DNA of 64,000 bases from Mucilaginibacter sp. UR6-1 (GCF_020880975.1 NZ_JAJIWP010000003.1:1-64000); one strand, 5' to 3'; shown: positions 36,427 to 44,818, numbered from the stretch's first letter. Program-made: numbers and translations. The notes: a model not told the origin generated them from the letters alone.

Positions 36427-38844
36427 ATGTTAAAAAATTACTTAAAAACCGCCTGGCGAAATCTTTGGAAAGGCAGGGTATTCAATATCATGAACATCAT
36501 TGGCCTTTCGGTGGCAGTGGCTTGTTGTATCATGTTGTTCCTTACGGTGTATTACGAATTTTCATACGATAAGTTCCACACCAATCTGGATAAGATACAC
36601 CAGCTTTATTTCACAAAGAACGGAGCTGATAAAGTTGAGAAATCCACCTCAATGCCCGCGCCGCTTACCCCTGCTGTTAAGGCCGAGTACCAGGATATAA
36701 AATACATTACCCGCATGGGCAATGGTGGTACCATTGTACGCTATGGTAATAAGCAAATTGAAGAAAGCATTCGTTTTGTTGATCAGGATTTTTTAAAAAT
36801 GTTCACATTTCCGGTGGTTAAGGGTGATAACGCCTCGCCGTTGAAGGATTTGAACAATGTCGTGATTTCTGAATTTGTGGCCACTGCCATATTTGGTAAA
36901 ACCAACCCTGTTGGTAAAAGTATCGAGCTTAATTACTCGGGCGAGCCCAGGAGTTTTGTGGTAAGCGCGGTTGTAAAGGATTTTCCGCAAAACTCGAGCA
37001 TTAACTTTGATTTGTTGTTACGGTTTGAGAACGCGCCCGAATACCAGGCTAACATGAAGAGCTGGGACCATCACGATCATAACGTATTTGTACAGCTTAA
37101 TGATAATGTTAAGCCTGCCGTATTTGATGCCCGCCTGCAAAGCTTTGTAAAAAAGGCATTTAAAACCACCATTGCTGATATGAAGCGCGATGGTGCCCGG
37201 CCTGATGCGCAAGGCAACGTGTACACCCTGAACCTTTTGCCTTTTGCTTATAACCATTTTGATACTGAACTGGTAGGCCTTGAGGGTAACTCGGTTAACA
37301 AAACCTATGTAATGGCATTACTTGCTATAGGTATCTTTATTTTGGTTATCGCTTGCATCAACTTTGTAAACCTTTCGGTAGCGCGCGCTTTTACACGTGC
37401 GCGCGAAGTAGGTGTACGCAAAACACTTGGCGCAAATAAATGGCAATTGCTCTCCCAGTTTTGGATAGAAACTTTATTAGTGTGCCTGTTTGCGCTCGTG
37501 CTTGGTATTGTCATCGCCAATTTCGCGTTGCCGGGCTTTAAAGCAACCTTCCGCAGCCAAATATCTATGAATATGCTGCTGCAGCCTGTTCAATTAGCGG
37601 TTATTACCGGCTTATTTATCCTGATAACAATAATTGCCGGTTTATATCCGGCTTTGCTGATGATGCGTTACAAAACGGTAATGGTGTTAAAAGGTACCGT
37701 AAACACCGTAAAGCCGGGCAAGGTGCGCAACATACTGCTGGTAACTCAATTCTCGTTATCATCCCTGCTTATTGTATGTACCCTGGTTACCTGGCAACAA
37801 ATTGATTACCTGAAAAGCAAACCCTTAGGATACAGTAAGGATGAAGTGGTAAGCATACCGGTAGGCAATTCTGTTAATGGTGCACGTTCGCTCGAATTGT
37901 TCCGCAATCAACTGAACGGCGAGCCCGACGTGGTAGCCGTATCAGGCGCCTATGATAATATGGGTAGTGGTAAGGACGGATCAACCCGCACCTCAATAAT
38001 CGGGTTTACTTATAAAGGCCATGATATACATACCAATATACAAGGCGTATCGTATGATTATGCCAAAACTATGGGTATAAAGTTGCTTGAGGGGCGTGAC
38101 TTTTCGCGCGAGTTTACTACTGATAGCAATGCCGTTGTAGTTAACGAAAAGATGGCTGCGCAGCTTGGCGGTAAAAACGTGGTAGGTACCTATTTGCCGA
38201 TGGATGATAAAAAACCATCGCTAATTGTTGGTGTAATGAAAAACTTCCACTTCCGCTCGTTACGTAGCGAAATAGAGCCGCTAACGCTGGTGCTGAGCGG
38301 CTATGAAATGAATTACATATTTGTAAAAGTGAGGCCGCAAAACCTGTCGAAAACCTTTAGCATGATAGAGCGTAAGTGGAAACAAACATTCCCTAATGCT
38401 GATTTTCAGGGTTCGTGGGTAAATGAAAATACCGAGCGGCAGTACAAAGCCGAGCAGCGCCTTTCAACCATATTTATAAGCGGAGCCATCATCGCCATAA
38501 TTATATCATGTATCGGTTTGCTGGCCATATCATTCATGATCATGGTGCAGCGCACTAAGGAGATAGGCATACGTAAAGTACTTGGTGCCAATATTGCCGG
38601 TTTAGTGTTGCTGCTCTCTCGCGATTTTTTAAAGCTGGTGCTGCTGGCCGCATTAATTGCCTTCCCGTTAGCCTGGTGGCTAATGAGCAAGTGGCTGCAA
38701 AGCTTTGTATACCGTATTGATATTGAGTGGTGGATATTTGCCCTGGCTGCATTCATCGCTGTTGGCATAGCCTTTATAACGGTAAGTTTCCAGTCAATAA
38801 AAGCCGCACTGGCCAACCCGGTCAGGAGTTTACGAAGCGAATAG
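36427..38844 (+). CDS. MacB/FtsX-type ABC permease, paralogue 7
   Basis: An 805-residue permease with opening MLKNYLKTAWRNLWKG, coupling motifs RAREVGVRKTLGA and TKEIGIRKVLGA, and the tail NPVRSLRSE (Arg for Lys). It is transcribed from its own module (paired sites at 36266, TGGTATG at 36358) and followed by a terminator, so it can be expressed apart from the six-gene array. Its distinct promoter but common activator sites suggest a member of the same regulon. Confidence 0.93.
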   Translation: MLKNYLKTAWRNLWKGRVFNIMNIIGLSVAVACCIMLFLTVYYEFSYDKFHTNLDKIHQLYFTKNGADKVEKSTSMPAPLTPAVKAEYQDIKYITRMGNGGTIVRYGNKQIEESIRFVDQDFLKMFTFPVVKGDNASPLKDLNNVVISEFVATAIFGKTNPVGKSIELNYSGEPRSFVVSAVVKDFPQNSSINFDLLLRFENAPEYQANMKSWDHHDHNVFVQLNDNVKPAVFDARLQSFVKKAFKTTIADMKRDGARPDAQGNVYTLNLLPFAYNHFDTELVGLEGNSVNKTYVMALLAIGIFILVIACINFVNLSVARAFTRAREVGVRKTLGANKWQLLSQFWIETLLVCLFALVLGIVIANFALPGFKATFRSQISMNMLLQPVQLAVITGLFILITIIAGLYPALLMMRYKTVMVLKGTVNTVKPGKVRNILLVTQFSLSSLLIVCTLVTWQQIDYLKSKPLGYSKDEVVSIPVGNSVNGARSLELFRNQLNGEPDVVAVSGAYDNMGSGKDGSTRTSIIGFTYKGHDIHTNIQGVSYDYAKTMGIKLLEGRDFSREFTTDSNAVVVNEKMAAQLGGKNVVGTYLPMDDKKPSLIVGVMKNFHFRSLRSEIEPLTLVLSGYEMNYIFVKVRPQNLSKTFSMIERKWKQTFPNADFQGSWVNENTERQYKAEQRLSTIFISGAIIAIIISCIGLLAISFMIMVQRTKEIGIRKVLGANIAGLVLLLSRDFLKLVLLAALIAFPLAWWLMSKWLQSFVYRIDIEWWIFALAAFIAVGIAFITVSFQSIKAALANPVRSLRSE

Positions 38845-38868
38845 TTTTTAGTTAATATGAATGCAGAT

Positions 38869-38897
38869 GCCCCGCCGAAAGCGGGGCGTTTTGCTTT
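38869..38897 (+). terminator. Terminator after permease 7
   Basis: GCCCCGC (38869-38875) and GCGGGGC (38881-38887) form a perfect stem with a five-base loop, followed by a short T-rich stretch (GTTTTGCTTT). It separates permease 7 from the ATPase-TolC unit. Confidence 0.7.
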
Positions 38898-38918
38898 AAT
38901 GCCGCTGCGGATAAAAAC

Positions 38919-38956
38919 TGTATCATAACCGTACGCTCCATGTTACATAAGCGAAC
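38919..38956 (+). promoter_or_regulatory. Tandem activator sites, efflux unit 3
   Basis: TGTATCATAACCGTAC (38919-38934) and TGTTACATAAGCGAAC (38941-38956) are the third pair of the 16-bp site, with the same 22-bp period and six-base spacer. Confidence 0.7.
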
Positions 38957-39010
38957 AGGAAATCAATGTTGTTTTGTTGTAAGTTATTGATATGTAGTTA
39001 TTTATTGTTT

Positions 39011-39028
39011 TGGTATGTTATTCATATA
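39011..39028 (+). promoter_or_regulatory. Sigma-54-like promoter, efflux unit 3
   Basis: TGGTATG (39011-39017) lies 70 bp after the second activator site. The -12 side (ATTCATA) does not match TTGC. Its place means the transcript begins near 39035, which excludes the TTG at 39010 as a start codon and supports ATG 39067. Confidence 0.5.
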
Positions 39029-39066
39029 TTAATGGCATAATCACAATTAAAAAAAGCAGAACAACT

Positions 39067-39744
39067 ATGCTGTCATTACAACATATTTCAAAATACTACC
39101 AAACAGGGGGCAACAAAGCCTATGTGCTTAATGATCTGAGCCTGGATATTGACCAGGGCGAGTTCGTATCCATCATGGGGCCGTCAGGTTCGGGCAAATC
39201 AACGTTGCTTAACATCATTGGTATGCTTGATGAACCAACCAACGGTTACCATTATTTTATGGAGCAGCCCGTACATCAGTTAAAGGAAAAACAACGCTCG
39301 GCATTGTACAAGCAATATATAGGCTTTGTGTTCCAGGCCTACCATCTGATAGATGAGCTTACCGTTTACGAGAACATTGAAACCCCGCTCATCTACCAAA
39401 ATATAAAAGGTGCGGAGCGCAAGGCCCTCGTGGCCGATATGCTTGACAGGTTTAACATTGTAGGTAAAAAGGATCTGTTCCCGGCGCAGCTATCGGGCGG
39501 GCAGCAGCAACTGGTGGGTATTGCCCGTGCGCTTATAGGTAAACCAAAATTACTTTTGGCAGATGAGCCTACGGGTAACCTCAACTCAAAACAGGGTGAG
39601 GAAATTATGGAACTGTTCAGCAAAATAAATAAGGAAGACGGCGTAACCATTATCCAGGTAACCCACTCCGAAAAAAATGCCGAGTACGGCTCGCGCATCA
39701 TCAACCTGCTGGATGGCAGGATAGAATCAACTACAACACTCTGA
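39067..39744 (+). CDS. MacB-type ABC ATPase with variant signature and D-loop
   Basis: A 225-residue ATPase starting at ATG 39067 (MLSLQHISKYYQTGG). Walker A GPSGSGKST and Walker B LLLADEPT are canonical, but the signature continues LSGGQQQLVGIARA (Leu for the usual Arg) and the D-loop is GNLNSK (Asn for Asp). Such variants form a recognised-looking subgroup among Bacteroidota MacB-like ATPases, so it is not obviously dead, yet it differs clearly from the ATPase at 21082. It is the first gene of the third efflux unit, 5 bp before TolC, and could energise permease 7 or serve the whole array. Confidence 0.92.
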   Translation: MLSLQHISKYYQTGGNKAYVLNDLSLDIDQGEFVSIMGPSGSGKSTLLNIIGMLDEPTNGYHYFMEQPVHQLKEKQRSALYKQYIGFVFQAYHLIDELTVYENIETPLIYQNIKGAERKALVADMLDRFNIVGKKDLFPAQLSGGQQQLVGIARALIGKPKLLLADEPTGNLNSKQGEEIMELFSKINKEDGVTIIQVTHSEKNAEYGSRIINLLDGRIESTTTL

Positions 39745-39749
39745 TATTC

Positions 39750-41069
39750 ATGCGATACTTTTTATATATTATAGTTATAGCCTTTGTTTTAACAGGCGGC
39801 ACCGCGCAGGCACAAACCGATACGGTGTATAGCTTGCAGCAATGCCTTGATATTGCTATCCGCAACAACCTCGATGTTAAAAAAAGCGAACTTGAAATGG
39901 AGCGCCAGCGCATTTACTGGAAACAAGCAAGGCTCAATCTGCTACCAACCATTAACGGCGCTGTTGACCATTCTATCAACAATGGCCGTAGCCAGAATGC
40001 GGATCTTACTTACGTTAACGCGCAAATTACTAACGCAAATTATAACCTTAACAGTAACCTGGTGCTTTTTGATGGTTTAGCCATGTTCAGCAGCATTAAA
40101 CAAACTGCATTGGCCTATCAGGCCGGACAAATGGATTTTCAGGCAGCAAAGAACAGCATCAGCCTTAATGTTATAACCACCTATCTGGCCATGCTTAATA
40201 ATGAGGACCAGGTAACACAGGCCGAAACCCAGGTTCAGGTATCGCAACAACAGGCCGACAGGTTAGCCGTGCTCAATCGTGATGGTAACGTTACCCCTGC
40301 CGAGTTTTACAATTTACGAGGACAATTAGCAAGCGATCAGCTATCGCTTATCACCGCTAAAAATAACCTGATCGCCTCCCGGCTTAATTTGCTTGAGCTG
40401 ATGAATATCCCTTATAATAAAAATATAAAATTTGAACGCCTGAGCGCTGATGAATTGCCCGCGGCTTACAAAACTACCCAGGATGATGTTTATAATACCG
40501 CGCTGAAAGATCTGGCGCAGGTTAAAGCGACTGAATTGCGGGTGCAAAGTTCTCAGAAAGCGGTTAAAGCAGCCAAAGGACGGATTTTCCCTACTTTGAG
40601 TTTTTATTCGGGCGTGTTTACCCAGTACTCGAGCGGGTCGGCAGGAAGTTATACAAGCCAGTTCCGTAACAACTATAACACATCTTTCGGGTTAAACCTG
40701 TCTATTCCTTTTCTTAACGGTTTTAAACGCAGGAACGATGTAGCGCTTGCAAAAATAAACCTGCAGGAATCACAATATGTTGATTACACTACCAAGGTAA
40801 AGCTGAAGCAAAATGTTGAGCAGGCCTATGCCAACATGTCGTTGGCTATGGAACGCTATAAAATTCAGGCCGACCAGGTGGCGGCTTATGCGGAGGCTTT
40901 CCGTACTACCGAGATCAGGTTTAATGCCGGTGCTGTTACTTCGGTTGAATTTGTTATCGCCAAAGGCAACCTTGACCGCTCTCGCACCAACCTCATTATT
41001 GCCCGGTACGATTACTTTATCCGCACCAAAATATTAGATTATTACCAAAACCGGTTATCATTTAATTGA
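39750..41069 (+). CDS. TolC-family outer membrane efflux protein
   Basis: A 439-residue protein with a signal peptide (to about residue 21, TAQAQ) and the two OEP repeats of TolC proteins: long helices with the opening SLQQCLDIAIRNNLDVKKSELE and the beta-strand segment of the second repeat, NTSFGLNLSIPFLNGFKRRNDV. It forms the trimeric outer-membrane channel that takes substrates from the HlyD adaptor. It follows the second ATPase by 5 bp and ends in a strong terminator. With adaptor, ATPases and permeases upstream, the locus holds all parts of a MacAB-TolC-like machine. Confidence 0.93.
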   Translation: MRYFLYIIVIAFVLTGGTAQAQTDTVYSLQQCLDIAIRNNLDVKKSELEMERQRIYWKQARLNLLPTINGAVDHSINNGRSQNADLTYVNAQITNANYNLNSNLVLFDGLAMFSSIKQTALAYQAGQMDFQAAKNSISLNVITTYLAMLNNEDQVTQAETQVQVSQQQADRLAVLNRDGNVTPAEFYNLRGQLASDQLSLITAKNNLIASRLNLLELMNIPYNKNIKFERLSADELPAAYKTTQDDVYNTALKDLAQVKATELRVQSSQKAVKAAKGRIFPTLSFYSGVFTQYSSGSAGSYTSQFRNNYNTSFGLNLSIPFLNGFKRRNDVALAKINLQESQYVDYTTKVKLKQNVEQAYANMSLAMERYKIQADQVAAYAEAFRTTEIRFNAGAVTSVEFVIAKGNLDRSRTNLIIARYDYFIRTKILDYYQNRLSFN

Positions 41070-41093
41070 TAGCATACTTTTTTCACAATTGTT

Positions 41094-41127
41094 AAGCCTT
41101 TGCCTGCACGGCAGAGGCTTTGTTTGT
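41094..41127 (+). terminator. Rho-independent terminator after tolC
   Basis: An 11-bp stem (41094-41104 with 41110-41120, one G-U pair) with loop TGCAC is followed by a T-rich stretch. It ends the third efflux transcription unit. Confidence 0.8.
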
Positions 41128-41279
41128 TACTACTCTTTACAGTTGTTATCAAATAGTAAAAAAAGTGTCTGCCATCGTATTTAAACCTAACCTTTTTCGG
41201 GCAAAATCAGTTTAAAGGATGGAGGCTTATTGTAACATATACAATTTGCTTGCATTTTTTAAAATTATAGGGCAGGTAT

Positions 41280-41963
41280 ATGAAAAAACTGGTACTCGTA
41301 ACTTCTGTTTTTGTGTTGATGATGGCCGCGTGCAAAAAAGATCCGGCCGATTTTAGCGGGTATGAAAATATCATTGCATCAGTTGATAGCTATCAGCCGC
41401 TTGTTAAAGGGAGTTATTGGGTATATGCCGAGGCCATAGGTTCAACAACCGATACCGTAACCAAAACTTTAAATGGTAATACAGTGACGGTGAACGGCGT
41501 GGTATATTATGAGGCTAATGTACTTTCGGAGCAAAACGGCAGCTCAAAAGAATATTATTACTCTGACGGGCATAGCTATTACACCCGCAAGCAGGATGCG
41601 CTTTTAGGTGCCGAACCGGTTAATTTTTATTATTTGGTTGATACTGCCAAAATCAACACCGGCTGGACCGGCCGGCTTACCCCAAGCGGTACGATAGAAG
41701 GGCAGGAGGTTATGCAGGTAGGCTATATGAAAAACCCCGATACGACCCGTAAAGTGCAGGGCAAGGATTATAGCAAAGTGGTAAGCACGGGCGTATCTGT
41801 ATCGGCCAAGCTGGATGATGGAAGCTATGCTTTGCTTTACACCTACAATAATTATATGGTTAAAGGCATAGGCACTATACAAACCGACGTTCAGCAGGGC
41901 GACAGGCTGATCAGTACTACCAGCCTTGTGAGATATCATATTCCGGAGATTCCTGAAAAGTAA
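41280..41963 (+). CDS. Hypothetical lipoprotein
   Basis: A 227-residue protein with a lipoprotein signal peptide (MKKLVLVTSVFVLMMAACKK, lipobox Cys at residue 18). The mature part is beta-rich with repeated Tyr-containing motifs (GSYWVYAEAIGS, EYYYSDGHSYYTRKQDA). I do not recognise the family, though the overall style resembles extracellular lipoproteins of unknown function common in this phylum. It is a single gene; it is not clearly part of the efflux locus, from which a terminator separates it, nor of recN. Confidence 0.75.
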   Translation: MKKLVLVTSVFVLMMAACKKDPADFSGYENIIASVDSYQPLVKGSYWVYAEAIGSTTDTVTKTLNGNTVTVNGVVYYEANVLSEQNGSSKEYYYSDGHSYYTRKQDALLGAEPVNFYYLVDTAKINTGWTGRLTPSGTIEGQEVMQVGYMKNPDTTRKVQGKDYSKVVSTGVSVSAKLDDGSYALLYTYNNYMVKGIGTIQTDVQQGDRLISTTSLVRYHIPEIPEK

Positions 41964-41995
41964 ATCAAACAACCTTACGGCCGATTTTGTAATTT

Positions 41996-42018
41996 AGTAT
42001 CCGCAAAAAACGGATACT
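41996..42018 (+). promoter_or_regulatory. Hairpin immediately before recN
   Basis: AGTATCCG (41996-42003) and CGGATACT (42011-42018) form a perfect 8-bp inverted repeat with a CAAAAAA loop, ending six bases before the recN ATG. As RNA it would hide the start region; as DNA it could be a repressor operator. Confidence 0.5.
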
Positions 42019-42024
42019 GGCACC

Positions 42025-43680
42025 ATGCTTAAAAAGCTAACCATAAATAATTACGCGCTGATTGATAACCTGGAGATCAGCTTTGATAAAGGCCTCAACA
42101 TCCTCACCGGTGAAACCGGTGCGGGTAAGTCTATTATATTGGGTGGCCTGTCGCTTATATTAGGGCAGCGCGCCGAAAGCCGCTACTTTTTTAACCAGCA
42201 AAAAAAGTGCATTATTGAAGGTTTGTTTAAGGTGGATAGCCTTGATATAAAGGAATTTTTTACTGATAACGACCTGGATTATGAGGCCGAAACCGTGCTG
42301 CGCCGTGAAATATCGGCCGATGGAAAATCGCGCGCCTTTGTTAATGATACCCCTGTAAACCTGGCCACGTTAAAGCAGTTGGGCGAAAAGCTGATCGATA
42401 TACACTCGCAACATGCTACGCTCGAAATAAACGACCCCGAATTTCAATTGATGGTGGTTGACGCTGTTGCCGGTAATGCCGTGCAACTGGAGGCTTATCA
42501 AACTAAATTTAAGCTATACCGTGCCGAAAATAACCGCTTAAAGCAACTGATAGAAGATAGTGAAAAGGCTAAGGCCGATCTTGATTACTACCAGTTTCAG
42601 TATGATGAACTGGAAAAGGCCGGGCTTGCCGCCGATGAGCAGGAACAATTGGAGCAGGAGTTATACACCTTAAACAACGCCGAAGAAATAAAGCGTAACC
42701 TGCTTGGCGCTAATTATTTGTTACAGGATGGTGAAGCCGCTGTGTTAGCACAACTAAAAGAAGCCGGACTGCAGCTATCAGCATTAGAGAAATTTAACCC
42801 CGAAATAGAGGATCTGCATAACCGTTTAAATAGTACGGTTATTGAACTGAAAGATATAGCTGCCGAAATTGAAAACCTGGAGCAGCGCACCTTTACCAAT
42901 GAGGCCCGCGCCACGGAGGTTAACGACAGGTTAAGCATAATTTATAATCTGCAAAAAAAACATCGCGTAAGCAGTAATGCCGAACTGCTGCAATTGCAGG
43001 ATGATCTGTCGGGCAAAATACAGCAGGCCATATCCAGTGATGATGCTATCGAAAAGCTGCAGAAAGAGATAACCGCTATAAAAAAGGAACTGGAAAAACA
43101 ATCCGCCGAACTATCAGCAAAGCGGGCCAAAGCTATCCCCTCAATACAAAAACAAGTGATAACTACCCTTGCGGAAATGGGCATGGCTAACTCCGTATTA
43201 CAAATAGAGCTAACCACTACGGTTGATTTTATTAAAACCGGAACCGATAATGTGCGTTTCCTCTTCTCGGCTAATAAAGGGCATACACCCGGCGAAATGA
43301 GCAAGGTAGCATCAGGCGGTGAGCTCTCGCGGGTGATGCTGAGCATTAAATCGCTGGTGGCGCAATATACGGCCTTGCCAAGTATTATTTTTGATGAGAT
43401 AGATACCGGTGTATCCGGCGAGGTAGCCAACAAGGTAGGCCAGATCATGGAGCGTTTAGCCGCCAACCTGCAGGTAATCACCATAACGCACCTGCCGCAG
43501 ATTGCCAGTAAAGGGCAGCGCCACTTTTTTGTATATAAGGATCAACAGGGAGATATTACCTACAGCCGCATAAAGGAATTGGCCGAGCAGGAGCGCGTAC
43601 TCGAGATTGCCAAAATGCTAAGCGGCGACAAGCCCGGCGAAAGTGCCCTGCAAAACGCAAGGGAGTTGCTTTCTTTGTGA
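42025..43680 (+). CDS. recN: DNA repair protein RecN
   Basis: A 551-residue SMC-like ATPase: Walker A GETGAGKS (about residues 30-37), a long coiled-coil arm (about 150-370), signature SGGELSRVMLSIK and Walker B PSIIFDEIDTGVSGEVA near the C-terminus. RecN tethers DNA ends and supports double-strand break repair by RecA. The length is normal for the family. It starts only 61 bp after the lipoprotein gene but a hairpin lies right before its ATG. The usual LexA box of other phyla is not visible. Confidence 0.96.
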   Translation: MLKKLTINNYALIDNLEISFDKGLNILTGETGAGKSIILGGLSLILGQRAESRYFFNQQKKCIIEGLFKVDSLDIKEFFTDNDLDYEAETVLRREISADGKSRAFVNDTPVNLATLKQLGEKLIDIHSQHATLEINDPEFQLMVVDAVAGNAVQLEAYQTKFKLYRAENNRLKQLIEDSEKAKADLDYYQFQYDELEKAGLAADEQEQLEQELYTLNNAEEIKRNLLGANYLLQDGEAAVLAQLKEAGLQLSALEKFNPEIEDLHNRLNSTVIELKDIAAEIENLEQRTFTNEARATEVNDRLSIIYNLQKKHRVSSNAELLQLQDDLSGKIQQAISSDDAIEKLQKEITAIKKELEKQSAELSAKRAKAIPSIQKQVITTLAEMGMANSVLQIELTTTVDFIKTGTDNVRFLFSANKGHTPGEMSKVASGGELSRVMLSIKSLVAQYTALPSIIFDEIDTGVSGEVANKVGQIMERLAANLQVITITHLPQIASKGQRHFFVYKDQQGDITYSRIKELAEQERVLEIAKMLSGDKPGESALQNARELLSL

Positions 43681-43689
43681 GTTTTTATG

Positions 43690-43836
43690 AGTTTGCAGTT
43701 ACCGGTGGCATTTTGCTTTTAGTTATCAGTTCGCAGTTATTTGGTTAAAAAGCCAACCGCCAACTGTCCACTGCAAACCGTCCACTGCCCACTGGTAACT
43801 GCAAACTGCCAACTGTAAACTGAACACCGTCAACTG
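43690..43836 (+). repeat. Heptamer repeat array with inverted left half
   Basis: From 43753 to 43836 the sequence is twelve head-to-tail heptamers of the type NNAACTG or NCCACTG (some CCG-ended), with no insertion or slip. The stretch 43690-43752 carries similar heptamers in the opposite orientation (CAGTTNN type), so the whole can fold back around position 43745. Degenerate AACTG heptamers of this style are frequent between genes in Sphingobacteriaceae. It may serve as a transcript end for recN, but is not a CRISPR: the unit is too short and there are no spacers. Confidence 0.75.
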
Positions 43837-43880
43837 AAAAAATAATTATAACTTTACCCCGATTATAAAAAACTCATATA

Positions 43881-44693
43881 ATGGCTTATAATTTATTAAA
43901 AGGTAAAAAAGGGATAATATTTGGTGCCCTTAACGAGCAATCAATAGCCTGGAAGGTAGCACAGCGCGCCGTACAGGAAGGTGCCGAAATAGTATTAAGC
44001 AATGCCCCTATAGCCTTGCGCATGGGCGAATTAAACAAATTGGCCGAAGAATGCAATGCCCCGGTTATTGCAGCCGATGTTACCAGCAATCAGGATATTG
44101 AAAACCTGCTTACCAAAACGCAGGAGCATTTTAATGGCGGTGTTGATTTTATACTGCACTCCATAGGCATGAGCGTTAACGTGCGCAAAAGCATCCCTTA
44201 TCCTGAAAATAATTACGATTATACCTTTAAAGGTTTTGATATATCAGCCCTGAGCTTACACCGCATATTGCAGGAAGCCATGAAAAAGGATTTGATTAAC
44301 GAGTGGGGTTCAGTTGTGGCGTTAAGCTATATTGCAGCCCAGCGTTACTTTCCGGGTTACAATGATATGGCTGATAACAAAGCCGTATTAGAAAGCATTG
44401 CCCGTAATTTTGGTTACGAGTACGGCATGAAAAAGAATGTACGCGTAAACACCATATCGCAATCACCAACCCGCACTACTGCAGGCTCGGGTGTTAAAGG
44501 CTTTGATGGCTTTATTGAATTTGCTGAAAAGATGAGTCCGTTGGGTAATGCCAATGCCGATCAGTGTGCTGATTATGTGGTTACCCTGTTCTCTGACCTT
44601 ACCCGCATGGTAACCATGCAAAACCTGTTTCATGATGGTGGTTTTTCATACACCGGCGTAACACAGGCCGTTATCGATCAGATGGGTAAATAA
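43881..44693 (+). CDS. fabI: Enoyl-[acyl-carrier-protein] reductase (NADH) FabI
   Basis: A 270-residue short-chain dehydrogenase-like enzyme that reduces trans-2-enoyl-ACP to acyl-ACP, the last step of each fatty acid elongation round. It has the FabI N-terminal signature LKGKKGIIFGALNEQSIAW (nucleotide binding), SIGMSV, and the catalytic Tyr-x6-Lys (YNDMADNK). The C-terminal NLFHDGGFSYTGV is also typical. The length matches other FabI proteins. It is a single gene with a strong terminator; the heptamer repeat array lies 45 bp upstream, so the promoter must sit in the AT-rich stretch 43837-43880. Confidence 0.96.
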   Translation: MAYNLLKGKKGIIFGALNEQSIAWKVAQRAVQEGAEIVLSNAPIALRMGELNKLAEECNAPVIAADVTSNQDIENLLTKTQEHFNGGVDFILHSIGMSVNVRKSIPYPENNYDYTFKGFDISALSLHRILQEAMKKDLINEWGSVVALSYIAAQRYFPGYNDMADNKAVLESIARNFGYEYGMKKNVRVNTISQSPTRTTAGSGVKGFDGFIEFAEKMSPLGNANADQCADYVVTLFSDLTRMVTMQNLFHDGGFSYTGVTQAVIDQMGK

Positions 44694-44717
44694 TAATACT
44701 TATATTTAATCAATATC

Positions 44718-44750
44718 AAAGGGCCTTGTTGTTATACAAGGCCCTTTTTT
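44718..44750 (+). terminator. Rho-independent terminator after fabI
   Basis: AAAGGGCCTTGT (44718-44729) pairs with ACAAGGCCCTTT (44736-44747) over twelve bases and runs into T6. Confidence 0.9.
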
Positions 44751-44768
44751 ATACGCGGTTACCGGGTA

Positions 44769-44799
44769 TTTGGTATACGGTATATTATGGTTAAATTTG
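44769..44799 (+). promoter_or_regulatory. Bacteroidota-type promoter of the GNAT gene
   Basis: TTTG (44769-44772) and TAAATTTG (44792-44799) are 19 bp apart, the best match to the phylum consensus in the window. The leader to the ATG at 44819 is about 13 bases. Confidence 0.8.
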
Positions 44800-44818
44800 A
44801 ATTACAAACCATCTGCTT

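Noticed and set aside
39010..39066. TTG start of the second ATPase at 39010
   Set aside because: It lies on the promoter element at 39011 and the extra residues are not family-like; ATG 39067 fits.
43753..43836. CRISPR array
   Set aside because: The repeat unit is seven bases long and contiguous, with no spacers and no cas genes in the window.
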